A DNA stretch of 59,761 nt from an uncultured Bacteroidales bacterium (GTDB taxonomy: Bacteria > Bacteroidota > Bacteroidia > Bacteroidales > UBA932): positions 1-59,761 of the forward strand of contig CAKVCK010000021.1 in the NCBI GenBank assembly GCA_934725575.1, given 5' to 3'. The position numbers and the translations under genes were made by a program. The notes below the pieces were generated by a model. It did not search any database. It saw only the letters and a program-made list of their open reading frames with translations, and was not told the origin of the DNA. Positions 26,280-34,641 of the stretch are shown in pieces (position 1 is the first letter of the stretch; each line of letters opens with the position of its first letter).

Positions 26280-26692
26280 TGAATATGCTGACACACAAAA
26301 CCATACGAAATATTCTCCTGATGCTTTCGGTCGTCCTTTGCGGCTGCGAGAAAGACTCCGGCCAGAACGTATTCTCGATTGTGACCCTCAACGTGACCTG
26401 CCCGTCCGTCAGCGCCGGAATTGAAAGGGTCGAGGTGGACAATTCCCTTGACGGGTCATTCATCCGAGACCTCAACACGAGGCAGGAATATGATATTCCG
26501 ACATTTCAGGTCGGGACCGCCACGGTCAAGCTCAGGAAAGGAATATATATGATCTCCTTCGACGGCAAGGCTGTGTTCAGCGACGGTCAGCGCAAGAAGG
26601 TACGTTTCGCGGGTTACAACTCGCCGATGACCTCCGTGACCTTGCTGAACGACAAGGAGACTTTGAACCTTGAATTGACAGTACTGAAATGA
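26279..26692 (+). CDS. Small lipoprotein of the TonB/DUF6850/DUF4876 operon
   Basis: A 137-residue protein with a lipoprotein signal (LSVVLCGCEK, Cys about residue 23) and a short beta-rich domain (FSIVTLNVTCPSVSAGIERV, ATVKLRKGIYMISFDGKAVF). The fold looks like a small Ig- or transthyretin-like sandwich; I do not recognise the family firmly. Its ATG overlaps the stop of the receptor gene (TAATG), and its TGA overlaps the start of the next gene (ATGA), so it is translationally coupled on both sides. It is probably an outer-membrane-anchored accessory subunit of the receptor complex, inferred from this coupling. Confidence 0.75.
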   Translation: MNMLTHKTIRNILLMLSVVLCGCEKDSGQNVFSIVTLNVTCPSVSAGIERVEVDNSLDGSFIRDLNTRQEYDIPTFQVGTATVKLRKGIYMISFDGKAVFSDGQRKKVRFAGYNSPMTSVTLLNDKETLNLELTVLK

Positions 26693-28218
26693 ACAGGATC
26701 GTCTGCATAATATTCACAGTTCTGGCGGCCGTGACACCGGCCCGTGGACAAGATAAATCTGATGTCAACTCGGCCTCGGAGAGATATCTGTCCCCTGTCC
26801 GTGCCTTGGGGCGAAGCGAGATCGCCGGCCACAACGCAGGCAGTTTCCTGCTCTGGGACATCCCGACATATTCAGAGATCAAGGCGGTCTATGACTTGCG
26901 CCGGGAGGATGACGCTCTACTGCCACAGGAAGGCGACGGGCTGGATCAGGGTTCGGTGAAGGTATATTCATTGATCAGATTGCAGAACCATTCGGCGGTC
27001 AGGGCCGGGGCGGAATATTCAAGAGGGGTGAAAAGGAACGTCCTTTGGAACTCCACATCGGATTTTGAGCTGCTCTACCCGGACGTGATGGTGGACACGA
27101 TCGGAGGCAATCTCCAGAAGGAGCAATATTCATTCTACGGAGCTTGGTCCAGGCTGATCGGGAAGGCGCACATCGGGGTTTACGGTGGTTACAGGGCTTT
27201 GCACGAGTTCCGGCAGGTGGATCCGCGTCCAAGATCGGTCACATCCGACCTGAACGCCGCGCTGACCGGTGGAATCGCGGCCAAAGGCTATGTCTTTGAC
27301 CTTAACGCCGCGTTCAGGGTTTACAAACAGTCGCAGGATGTCAGTTTCTATGATCCGCTTGGGGCGAACACCTCGGAACTGCATTTCACAGGTCTGGGAA
27401 GCCATTTCGCCAGATTCGACGGTGCGGGAGACTTTACCTCAAGCAGGTACAATGGCCACGGTTGGGAAGTCTCCGCGACGGTCACGCCGGGCCATCCCGA
27501 CGGCTGGACCGGATTGCTGTCCTACAACAGCTTGGGCATCGAATGTCTGCTGGTCGCCAAGAATGAAGTGCCGATCACGGATCTGTGGATTCAGAAAGTG
27601 GACGGTCTTGTCGGTTACAAACGGCTCAGCGGCTCCGTGAAGTGGAATATTCTCGCAGGGATAGGATACGAGCTGCGGCAAAGCACGGAGAACATCATCG
27701 ACACGGGCAAGAACAAGGAATATGCTGTGTTAGGTTCCATGACTATGTACCGGAACCGGATTCTGTCCGCCAATCTTAAAGGCGCGGTGGAGATTCCGTC
27801 AGCCGCAGGAACGATCAGCGTGGCGCCGGACTTTGAATATTACCAATCGTCCGCTGAATACATATTCCCGAAAAGGGAGATGGCCTTCGGATTCGCGGAA
27901 GCGGGTTTGAACGCGGGTTTGAGGAAGTCGCGCAAGGAGTGGCTGTTCAGCGCCGAGGTGAGGTTCAACCACGCATTCGGGATGGCCGGGACGCTTTCGA
28001 TTCCGGCGGAGTACACTGAAGCGAGGGTTCTGGAACATTACGAGCATTTTCATTCGATGATCTCCTCGGACCGGACGACAGCCGGGCTGAGCCTTGGAAT
28101 CCAGCGCAAGGTCGGGCAGAACACCGCCGTTTTCCTCCGGCCGGATTTCACGTTCAGAGCCATCGACGGCTTTGGGCACGCTGGGTTTCTGACCGCCGCG
28201 ATAGGACTCGCGTTTTAG
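26689..28218 (+). CDS. DUF6850-like outer-membrane beta-barrel protein
   Basis: A 509-residue protein with a signal peptide (IVCIIFTVLAAVTPARGQ) and many amphipathic beta-strands with aromatic ends, closing in a C-terminal strand (GHAGFLTAAIGLAF) typical of outer-membrane barrels. It resembles the DUF6850 family that I associate with TonB-receptor/DUF4876 loci in Bacteroidetes; this assignment is from memory. No catalytic motif is visible. Translation is coupled to the preceding lipoprotein by ATGA. The next gene follows after 36 bp. It may be an outer-membrane partner or export pore of the same system. Confidence 0.75.
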   Translation: MNRIVCIIFTVLAAVTPARGQDKSDVNSASERYLSPVRALGRSEIAGHNAGSFLLWDIPTYSEIKAVYDLRREDDALLPQEGDGLDQGSVKVYSLIRLQNHSAVRAGAEYSRGVKRNVLWNSTSDFELLYPDVMVDTIGGNLQKEQYSFYGAWSRLIGKAHIGVYGGYRALHEFRQVDPRPRSVTSDLNAALTGGIAAKGYVFDLNAAFRVYKQSQDVSFYDPLGANTSELHFTGLGSHFARFDGAGDFTSSRYNGHGWEVSATVTPGHPDGWTGLLSYNSLGIECLLVAKNEVPITDLWIQKVDGLVGYKRLSGSVKWNILAGIGYELRQSTENIIDTGKNKEYAVLGSMTMYRNRILSANLKGAVEIPSAAGTISVAPDFEYYQSSAEYIFPKREMAFGFAEAGLNAGLRKSRKEWLFSAEVRFNHAFGMAGTLSIPAEYTEARVLEHYEHFHSMISSDRTTAGLSLGIQRKVGQNTAVFLRPDFTFRAIDGFGHAGFLTAAIGLAF

Positions 28219-28254
28219 AAAAAGAATTCAATTATTGTTAACAACTAATAGATT

Positions 28255-29697
28255 ATGAAAAAGTTACTTTTGATCCTTTCGGCAGCGCTCGCGCTTGCGG
28301 CCTGCAAAGATGAAGATCCGGTCTTCACAATTTCAACCGAGGAGTTGAAGTTTGACGCCAAAGGAGGCGAGCAGAAAGTTTTCATCTCCACCAACAGAGA
28401 CTGGACGGCACAGGTGCCGCAGACAGACACTTGGTACACGGTCTCGGCTCTCAGCGGAACTTCCGACACTGAGGTCACCGTCACGGTCGAGCCTTACGAG
28501 GACGCTACCCCGAGAACCTCAACGCTGACATTCGACACGGCTCTCGGACTGCAATCTTTCAAGATCACCCAGAACGGTCCTGTTCCGCCGGAGCAGCCTG
28601 AGTCTTCCGCTTTGAAGGTCAGAGGCAAAGGTGGCAGAGTCGCTTTCCCTGCCGTTCAGGGCTATGTGTATGAAGTAGGTGAGACTCCGGAATGGATTTC
28701 CGTGGCCGAGACCAGAAAGGACAGTGTCGTCCTTCAGCTTGACACCAACAGGACCGACGCTTACCGTACCGCTGATGTTGTTCTCAAGACAACCGCCGGA
28801 GCGGAATTGGAGAAAGTCTCTCTGGAGCAAAGCTGGAGAAACATCGAGCCGGGCGAGGTTCTTATCGAGGAAGTGTTCTTCACCAGCAACGCTCTTCCTA
28901 CAACCGGCAAGCCGGACAAGTTCCACGGGGACCAGTATTTTAAGATCACGAACAACTCCGACGAGCTTCTCTATCTTGACGGCCTTATGATCTCAGAGGC
29001 AAAGTACCCTTCTTCCACAAAGACTCCGTTTGAGTTCCTGGATCCGATCAAGAAAGAGGCCTGTGGTGTGGGAACCGTCTATGTCATTCCTGGCGGCGGA
29101 CACGATGTTCCTGTGGAGCCTGGTAAATCCCTGATCATCGCGAACAACGCGCAGAACCATCTGGCGACCAATCCGAACTCATTCGATCTGAGCGGCGCTG
29201 ATTTCGAATGGTATGACAAGTCCACCTCATCATCCAACCAGGATGTGGACAACCCGGATGTGCCGAACCTTGACATCTGGTTTACTTACACTCTTTCAAT
29301 CTGGGTTCTCCACGACAGAGGATTCGAGGGTTACATCATCTCTATGCCACCTTACGGTGTCACAAAGGAATCCTACCTCGCCGGCTATAAGTGGGAAGGC
29401 AAATACATCAACCACTCCCTCGCCGGAGACTTTGAGATGAATATTTCAAAAGCCTACAAGATTCCTAACACTTGGGTTCTGGACGGCGTGAACACCGCCA
29501 TCGAGGAGAACTTCCAGTACACCAGCTGGGATGAGTCCATCGATGCCGGCTGGACACACTGCGGCAAGATCGACAAGGACCCTGAGCGCTACGGCAAGTC
29601 CGTCCTCCGCAAGAGAGGCAATGACGGCAAGCTGACCGACACCAACAACTCCACCAACGACTTCACCCCGGACTCCACACCTTCTCTCAAGCAGTAA
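28255..29697 (+). CDS. BACON-DUF4876 surface lipoprotein
   Basis: A 480-residue lipoprotein (LALAACKDE, Cys about residue 17). Residues ~20-105 form a BACON-type beta-sandwich (LKFDAKGGEQKVFISTNRDW ... FKITQNGP), often a spacer or glycan-binding module on Bacteroidetes surface proteins. A second, degenerate sandwich follows (~115-195). The C-terminal ~280 residues fit DUF4876 (GEVLIEEVFFTSN, DQYFKITNNSDELLYLDGLMI, ALANNAQNH-like IIANNAQNH, and YTSWDESIDAGWTHCGK), a family related to lamin-tail-like folds. It is the last gene of the receptor operon and is followed by a strong terminator. Its role is unknown; it is likely the surface-exposed ligand-binding component. Confidence 0.88.
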   Translation: MKKLLLILSAALALAACKDEDPVFTISTEELKFDAKGGEQKVFISTNRDWTAQVPQTDTWYTVSALSGTSDTEVTVTVEPYEDATPRTSTLTFDTALGLQSFKITQNGPVPPEQPESSALKVRGKGGRVAFPAVQGYVYEVGETPEWISVAETRKDSVVLQLDTNRTDAYRTADVVLKTTAGAELEKVSLEQSWRNIEPGEVLIEEVFFTSNALPTTGKPDKFHGDQYFKITNNSDELLYLDGLMISEAKYPSSTKTPFEFLDPIKKEACGVGTVYVIPGGGHDVPVEPGKSLIIANNAQNHLATNPNSFDLSGADFEWYDKSTSSSNQDVDNPDVPNLDIWFTYTLSIWVLHDRGFEGYIISMPPYGVTKESYLAGYKWEGKYINHSLAGDFEMNISKAYKIPNTWVLDGVNTAIEENFQYTSWDESIDAGWTHCGKIDKDPERYGKSVLRKRGNDGKLTDTNNSTNDFTPDSTPSLKQ

Positions 29698-29724
29698 GAT
29701 CAGAACGTGAATATGAAAAAAAAG

Positions 29725-29761
29725 GCATCCGATGGAAGATCTTCCACCGGATGTTTTTTTT
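29725..29761 (+). terminator. Terminator of the DUF4876 operon
   Basis: CATCCG...CGGATG outer stem with GGAAG/CTTCC inner stem, then T8. It lies 28 bp after the DUF4876 stop codon. Confidence 0.85.
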
Positions 29762-30018
29762 ATCTATGCCTGACATCATTAAATATCACCGGCAGACTTT
29801 CTGACAGCCAGACCGATTTTGTTCCATAGGGTACAACTACACTTAACCTATCTTAGTGTAACAATGACTAAATATCTCAAGAATATGCAAAAATCAGGGT
29901 TAATTATTCATATCCCATACTCGTTTTCCGAGACGTCCTAAGGCGGGGAAACGCCTTGTTTTTCGCCAGATTTCCGCATAGGGGGGGGGTAATCGTTTTA
30001 TTATCAATCACTTACAAA
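29762..30018. other. Non-coding stretch between the DUF4876 operon and a small RNA
   Basis: No convincing gene on either strand. It holds a second terminator-like hairpin AAGGCG-N6-CGCCTT followed by GTTTTT (29940-29963, plus strand) and a run of nine G at 29981-29989. Confidence 0.5.
29940..29963 (+). terminator. Terminator-like hairpin
   Basis: AAGGCG / CGCCTT stem with a 6-nt loop and GTTTTT tail. There is no gene immediately upstream, so it may belong to an unrecognised transcript or serve as back-up to the terminator at 29725. Confidence 0.5.
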
Positions 30019-30100
30019 CATAAAAGATGAACGGGGTTTGCTGTCACAGCAGACCCCGTTCGCAATTCTAACCTAAAACTTAACCTATGAAAAAACTATT
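30018..30100 (-). ncRNA. Candidate small RNA with its own promoter and terminator
   Basis: On the minus strand a promoter (30106-30137) is followed by about 40 nt of leader containing CATAGGTTAAGTTTTAGG. A strong GC-rich hairpin (GAACGGGG...CCCCGTTC, plus 30029-30061) and a U-rich tail (plus 30021-30028) come next, so transcription should stop after about 80 nt. No start codon with an open frame is present. The layout and the AGGTTAAG...TTAGGTTA pattern resemble what I remember of the Bacteroidales-1 RNA family; this needs a covariance search. Confidence 0.5.
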
Positions 30101-30105
30101 CGTTG

Positions 30106-30137
30106 CAAAGGTATATCTTTTTTATAAAACAAGCAAC
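30106..30137 (-). promoter_or_regulatory. Promoter of the small RNA
   Basis: Minus-strand TACCTTTG (plus 30106-30113) is a full -7 match. TTGC or GTTG lies 19-20 nt upstream as an imperfect -33 element. Confidence 0.55.
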
Positions 30138-30232
30138 ATTCAATGTTTTTAATTTGTCCCAAAGGTCAGTATTTCTGACCGAAAGGGAGAAAATTGCATT
30201 TTTAGACCATTTTGCTATTGTAATTCTCCAAA

Positions 30233-30985
30233 TTATTCTGCTTTTGGAACATCCGTTCCGACTTTTGGAGCAGAACTTTCGTCAAGCTTGATCGTCTTGA
30301 TTCTTACATCCATCAAAGGCTTGTCTCTTTGGTCGGTCGCGACCTGCGCGATACGATCTATTATGTCCAATCCGCTGACGGTTTCCCCAAAGACTGTGTA
30401 GGCTCCGTCAAGCTGGGCGCAGGCACGCTCGTCCTGGACAATGTAGAACTGCGAGCCAGACGATTCCTTCATCGGGTTCGCCACGTCGCCTCTGCGTGCG
30501 GCGGCAAGCGCTCCCTTCTTATGGGTATATTCAGGGACGAACTCGGCTGGGATAGTATAGCCAGGTCCGCCCTGTCCGTACTTGGCCACAGCGGCGGCCG
30601 AGGTGTCACGTGTGTAAGGGTCGCCACCCTGGATCATAAAGCCGTTGATCACACGGTGGAACAGGAGACTGTCATAATAACCCGTCAAAGCCAGTTTAGC
30701 GAAGTTTTCGCGGTGCTTCGGGGTCTTGCTGTAGAGTTTTACCTTGATCGTGCCCAAGTTCGTCACGATGTCGAAAACCGGTTCTTCCGGCAGTGTTGCG
30801 ATGATGTCCATAGCTGTTTTTTCTTTTGCGGCCTGCTCAGCGGCGGCGATTGAATCCAGACGAGCCTGCTCAGCGGCCGCTTCCGCCTCTGCCGCGGCTT
30901 TTTTCGCCCCGTTGGAACAACCGAAGACCACAGCCACGGCAGCGGCACAGGCCAGGAGTGTGAAAATGTTCTTTTTCATATTCAT
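30233..30985 (-). CDS. Cyclophilin-type peptidyl-prolyl isomerase, lipoprotein
   Basis: 250 residues. The lipobox VFGCSN (Cys about residue 23) is followed by an Ala/Glu/Lys-rich helical spacer (about 27-62), then a cyclophilin domain. Signature parts are FDIVTNLGTIKVKLYSKTPKH, ENFAKLALTGYYD, FHRVINGFMIQGGDP, SSGSQFYIV, and YTVFGETVSGLDIID. It catalyses cis-trans isomerisation of Xaa-Pro bonds and, with its lipid anchor, should act in the periplasm on envelope proteins. The second ATG (30979) would also serve as start. The GH20 gene ends 7 bp upstream of it on the same strand, so co-transcription is likely. Confidence 0.93.
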   Translation of the reverse strand: MNMKKNIFTLLACAAAVAVVFGCSNGAKKAAAEAEAAAEQARLDSIAAAEQAAKEKTAMDIIATLPEEPVFDIVTNLGTIKVKLYSKTPKHRENFAKLALTGYYDSLLFHRVINGFMIQGGDPYTRDTSAAAVAKYGQGGPGYTIPAEFVPEYTHKKGALAAARRGDVANPMKESSGSQFYIVQDERACAQLDGAYTVFGETVSGLDIIDRIAQVATDQRDKPLMDVRIKTIKLDESSAPKVGTDVPKAE

Positions 30986-30992
30986 AAAAAAA

Positions 30993-32642
30993 TTAAAACT
31001 TGCGGTAGTTGTAGCCCAAGGTGTCGTAGATCCTGAAGGATTCCGTCTGCAGGGCCGACTTGAACCTTTCTATGTCTTTAACCTCCGGGGCGCACCACTG
31101 CACTTCGCTCAGAGCAGCCATACGAGGGAGAAGCATATACTCCAGATGCTCCGGAGTGGCGATGTACTCTGTCCACAGATTGGCCTGCACACCTAGGATA
31201 TGCTTCTGCTGTTCCGGGTTCAAGCCGTCAAGAGGCTCATAACCATAGACTTTCTCAAGAGGAAGGTCTCCACCGATGCCGAAAGGCTCTTTCTCCTGAT
31301 CCTGTGACTGGTAATAATCAAAGTAGCAGTAGGTGTTAGGGGTCATAATGACATCGAAACCCATAGCGGAGGCCTTGATGCCACCGTCGGTGCCCCTCCA
31401 GGACATAACTGTCGCACCCTTGGCGAGCTCGCCTTCAAGCACCTCGTCCCAGCCGATGATCTTGCGGCCGTGGTCGTTGAGGAACTTTTGGACGCGCGCG
31501 GTCACGTAGCTCTGCAGGAACTGCTCGGCAGTGTGATGTCCGTCGGCCTTGATGCCGAGTTCCTTGATCCTGGCCTGACAGGCAGGGCATTTCTCCCATT
31601 CCGCCTTAGGGCACTCATCGCCGCCGATGTGGATATATTCAGAAGGGAATATGTCCATAAGCTCGGTGAACACGTCCTCAAGGAAGGTGAACATTCCCTC
31701 CTTGCCCGGGCAAAGGACCTGATCGGACACACCCCATCTTGTCCAGACTTCGTAAGGACCGCCGGTGCAGCCGAGCTCAGGGTAGCCGGCGAGAGCGCCC
31801 ATCATATGCCCCGGCAGATCGATCTCAGGGATGACGATGATGCCGAGTCTGTCAGCGTAGGCGACAATGTCCTTCATCTGATCCTGGGTGTAGTAGCCAC
31901 CGTAGCGGATGCCGTCGTTGCTGCCCCAATCCTTCTTTATGACAGTACCGTTTCTGAACGCTCCGACCTCAGTGAGCTTAGGATATTTCTTGATCTCAGC
32001 CCTCCAGCCCTGATCGTCAGTCAGATGCCAGTGGAAGCGGTTGAGTTTGTGAGCCGCCATAATGTCAAGGTACCTCTTCACTTCCTCGACGGAGAAGAAA
32101 TGCCTTGAGCAGTCAAGATGCATTCCCCTGTAGGCAAAACGAGGCTTGTCAGAGATCCTCACACAAGGGAAGAGGAACTTCTCCGACGCGTCCGGAGTCT
32201 CACCGAATATGCTCACGCTCGTCAGCTGCTTGAGGGTCTGCACGGCGTAAAGGAAGCCATTGAACCCAGAGGCACGCACGACACAGCGCGTCTTGTTGAT
32301 GTCTATTGAATATTCCTCAGCGGCCAGCGAAGAATCTTTAAGGAATATGAAGCCTTTGGCCTTGGAGCAGTCCTTGCTAAGGCCCACCGGAGTGGCGAAC
32401 GAGCTGATCCTTCCGCTGACAAGCGTCATACGGTCGGCAAGGTCCTTGATGACGGCCTGGCTTTTCGCATCGATTGACTGGTCGCAGTTGAAATTCGCCC
32501 CGGCGGCCTTGAACGTGCCCTTCCCTATCTCCACATTTTGCGGACAAGGGATGACATTGATTGCCGTCTCGGCCTCCTTGGCATTCAAGGCGCAAGGCAC
32601 GAGAAGGAGAGAGAGAACGATGACTCTGATGATTTTTCTCAT
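30993..32642 (-). CDS. GH20 beta-N-acetylhexosaminidase, secreted
   Basis: 549 residues with a signal peptide (VIVLSLLLVPCALNAK). Then come a GH20b-type N-terminal domain (about 28-150) and the family 20 TIM barrel. Landmarks: RFAYRGMHLDCSRHFF, FHWHLTDDQGWR, IVIPEIDLPGHM, and the catalytic Asp-Glu pair in HIGGDECPKAEW (about 336-347). The enzyme releases terminal beta-linked GlcNAc/GalNAc by substrate-assisted catalysis, as in N-glycans, mucin O-glycans or chitin fragments. Together with the GH92 enzyme it fits host-glycan degradation. It lies directly upstream of the cyclophilin gene (7 bp). Length and motifs are complete. Confidence 0.95.
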   Translation of the reverse strand: MRKIIRVIVLSLLLVPCALNAKEAETAINVIPCPQNVEIGKGTFKAAGANFNCDQSIDAKSQAVIKDLADRMTLVSGRISSFATPVGLSKDCSKAKGFIFLKDSSLAAEEYSIDINKTRCVVRASGFNGFLYAVQTLKQLTSVSIFGETPDASEKFLFPCVRISDKPRFAYRGMHLDCSRHFFSVEEVKRYLDIMAAHKLNRFHWHLTDDQGWRAEIKKYPKLTEVGAFRNGTVIKKDWGSNDGIRYGGYYTQDQMKDIVAYADRLGIIVIPEIDLPGHMMGALAGYPELGCTGGPYEVWTRWGVSDQVLCPGKEGMFTFLEDVFTELMDIFPSEYIHIGGDECPKAEWEKCPACQARIKELGIKADGHHTAEQFLQSYVTARVQKFLNDHGRKIIGWDEVLEGELAKGATVMSWRGTDGGIKASAMGFDVIMTPNTYCYFDYYQSQDQEKEPFGIGGDLPLEKVYGYEPLDGLNPEQQKHILGVQANLWTEYIATPEHLEYMLLPRMAALSEVQWCAPEVKDIERFKSALQTESFRIYDTLGYNYRKF

Positions 32643-32708
32643 AAATAGTTGATTTTGTTATTGGTTTCCATTAATGCGGTCTGCAAGATACGAATATTTC
32701 CGTAAAGG

Positions 32709-33311
32709 TCAATACAGCAGCAGACCCAGAATGCCTCCCGCTATGATGATCTTGATCGGTCCGACCTTGAAGACCATAGACGCGATGACGGCGGCAGTGA
32801 ACAGCCCCCAGCTGATCCAATCCGGGAAGTTTTCCTTGACAATGCTGATCTCAGGCACGAGTCCGTTCCAGTCAACGGAGAACATCAGGATCAGGGCGGC
32901 GGCTCCGATAAGCCCCACAACCGCAGGTCTGAGGCTGGCCAGAACACTGGCGAAAACTCTGCTGTTCTTGAACTTCGTATAGAATTTGACTATGGCCAGC
33001 ACGATCATAAAAGACGGGAGTATCACGGCGAATGTCGCCGAAAGCGAGCCGAGGATCCCGACAAGATGGCTTGCGCCGGCCTGATGCAGGACCTCATAGC
33101 CGACATAGGTGGCGCAGTTGATTCCCACTGGGCCAGGGGTCATCTGGGAAATGGCCACGATGTCAGTGAAAGCGCTTTCGGTAAGCCACCCGTGAGCCAC
33201 AACGACCTGCGTCTGGATGAACGACAGCATAGCGTAGCCGCCACCGAAGGTGAACAGTCCTATGACGAAGAATACCCAGAAAAGTTGCAGGATAAGAGCC
33301 ACTTCAGTCAT
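32709..33311 (-). CDS. Chromate transporter half-subunit (second gene)
   Basis: About 200 residues starting at MTEVALILQLF (ATG 33311), because this start sits inside the end of the upstream half-gene (ATGACTGA overlap). It carries a single CHR domain with about six transmembrane helices. Signature segments are FTFGGGYAMLSFIQ, ISQMTPGPVGINCATYVGY and LRPAVVGLIGAAALI. Split, tandem, half-size CHR proteins act as a pair, probably heterodimeric with antiparallel halves, and may export chromate or another oxyanion. Actual substrate in anaerobes is uncertain. It forms an operon with the first half and cutC. Confidence 0.93.
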   Translation of the reverse strand: MTEVALILQLFWVFFVIGLFTFGGGYAMLSFIQTQVVVAHGWLTESAFTDIVAISQMTPGPVGINCATYVGYEVLHQAGASHLVGILGSLSATFAVILPSFMIVLAIVKFYTKFKNSRVFASVLASLRPAVVGLIGAAALILMFSVDWNGLVPEISIVKENFPDWISWGLFTAAVIASMVFKVGPIKIIIAGGILGLLLY

Positions 33312-33894
33312 TTTCCGCCTCCTTTTTGTTTTTGATGACAGCGATGCTTGCCGAGACCACAATCAACACAAGCAGGATATAGATCGGCGAGAAGCTCAGG
33401 AACGCTACCAGGAAGAGCGTCACGGCCGAGATAGCCCAGGCCCACCAGGTCTTGTTGTTCTTCCGGGCCATATTGATCATCGGCACGGCAATCAGCGACA
33501 CCACGACCGGACGGATGCCCTTGAATATTCTCTCAACCACCGGATTATCCCGGAAATTAGTGAATATCATAGCGATAAGCAGGATGGTGATGAATGACGG
33601 GAGCACTGAGCCGAGAGTGGCGATGACGCTTCCCTTCACTCCGTGGAGTTTGTGACCGACGAATATGGACATATTCACGGCAAGAACCCCGGGAGCAGAC
33701 TGTGCCATAGCTATGATGTCAGGGAGTTCCTCATCGGTCATCCAGTTCCTCTTTATCATTTCGTCCCTGATCAGGGGAATCATAGCGTAGCCTCCACCGA
33801 TGGTGAAGGCTCCGAGCTTGGCGAAGACAAGAAAGATCTGCCATAAGGAGACCTCTTCCGGAAGGGTATTTATTTGTTTTTCAGACATATTCAT
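33304..33894 (-). CDS. Chromate transporter half-subunit (first gene)
   Basis: 196 residues with one CHR domain: FAKLGAFTIGGGYAMIPLI, IIAMAQSAPGVLAVNMSIFVGH, RPVVVSLIAVPMI. It has about six transmembrane helices in the inner membrane. The ATG overlaps the cutC stop (ATGA), and its own end overlaps the start of the second half. All three genes are therefore translationally coupled, and the two halves should be made in equal amounts. Substrate is unproven, as for most gut Bacteroidales homologues. Confidence 0.93.
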   Translation of the reverse strand: MNMSEKQINTLPEEVSLWQIFLVFAKLGAFTIGGGYAMIPLIRDEMIKRNWMTDEELPDIIAMAQSAPGVLAVNMSIFVGHKLHGVKGSVIATLGSVLPSFITILLIAMIFTNFRDNPVVERIFKGIRPVVVSLIAVPMINMARKNNKTWWAWAISAVTLFLVAFLSFSPIYILLVLIVVSASIAVIKNKKEAEND

Positions 33895-34565
33895 TGATTA
33901 TAATCAACCATAGCGGCAACGACTGCGCAGGAGGTTCTGCCGTCTGGTCCGTGGGAGGATGAGTGGAACTCCTTGCACCCTGTTGAGGCTTCAAGGCGGG
34001 CTATGTTGCCAGGCCTAACCCCGGAGCCGGCCAAGATGACGATCCTGCCGTCTGCCCTATCGTTCAGTTCCTTGAGAGTCCGCTCACCGTCATTTACATT
34101 CGACGCGTGACCGGCCGTGAGAAGCCTGTCGCACCCAAGAGCGATGATGTCCTCCAAAGCCGCGAACGGATCAGCGCACTCATCAAAAGCGCGGTGAAAC
34201 GTGACGTGAAGTCCTTCCGCCTCAACCATCAATCTTCTGACAGTATCAATGTCGATGCTACCATCCTTTCTTAGCGCACCGACCACGACACCGTTCACTC
34301 CAAGCTCCCGGCACATCCTCACCGATCCGATCATTGCCGGAATCTCGGCCTCGTCATAGACGAAATCGCCTCCACGCGCCCGGACAAGCACATTCACGGG
34401 AATATTCACAGCCCTCAAGGTCGCTTCTAAGTTGCTTCGGCTTGGGGTGACTCCCCCGCAAGACAGATCCTCACAGAGTTCGATCCTCCCCGCCCCGCCA
34501 TTCATAGCCTCTACAGCCTCCGCCGCGTCAGTGCAGCAGCATTCCAAAAACCGTTTGTTTTCCAT
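33891..34565 (-). CDS. cutC: CutC family protein
   Basis: 224 residues forming a TIM-barrel CutC protein. Recognised parts: FLECCCTDAAEAVEAMNGGAGRIELCEDL, VRARGGDFVY, GVVVGALRKDGSID, VTFHRAFDEC, RLLTAGHAS, ILAGSGVRPGN, and EFHSSSHG. The family is linked to copper homeostasis, but the biochemical activity is unsettled. It is first in an operon with the split CHR transporter. A -7 box (TAACTTTG) ends only four bases before the ATG, so a leaderless mRNA is likely. It follows the tsf terminator. Confidence 0.95.
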   Translation of the reverse strand: MENKRFLECCCTDAAEAVEAMNGGAGRIELCEDLSCGGVTPSRSNLEATLRAVNIPVNVLVRARGGDFVYDEAEIPAMIGSVRMCRELGVNGVVVGALRKDGSIDIDTVRRLMVEAEGLHVTFHRAFDECADPFAALEDIIALGCDRLLTAGHASNVNDGERTLKELNDRADGRIVILAGSGVRPGNIARLEASTGCKEFHSSSHGPDGRTSCAVVAAMVDYNQ

Positions 34566-34569
34566 ACCG

Positions 34570-34577
34570 CAAAGTTA
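34570..34577 (-). promoter_or_regulatory. -7 element of cutC, leaderless geometry
   Basis: Minus-strand TAACTTTG followed by CGGT and the cutC ATG. No good -33 TTTG is seen at the usual distance because the upstream DNA is the tsf terminator T-tract. Confidence 0.45.
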
Positions 34578-34589
34578 GATAAAAAACAC

Positions 34590-34616
34590 AAAAAAAGGCT
34601 GACCGACCGGCCAGCC
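34590..34616 (-). terminator. Terminator of the rplM-rpsI-rpsB-tsf cluster
   Basis: On the minus strand GGCTGGCCG / CGGTCAGCC forms a stem followed by T7. It lies 26 bp past the tsf stop codon. Confidence 0.8.
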
Positions 34617-34641
34617 TCCTTTCTTATCTGTGAACCAATAA

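Noticed and set aside
25635..26294. Long antisense frames inside the TonB receptor, GH92, GH20, mutL, FeoB and tsf genes
   Set aside because: They are shadows in GC-rich coding DNA: no starts with signals, no family resemblance, and they follow the codon structure of the real genes.
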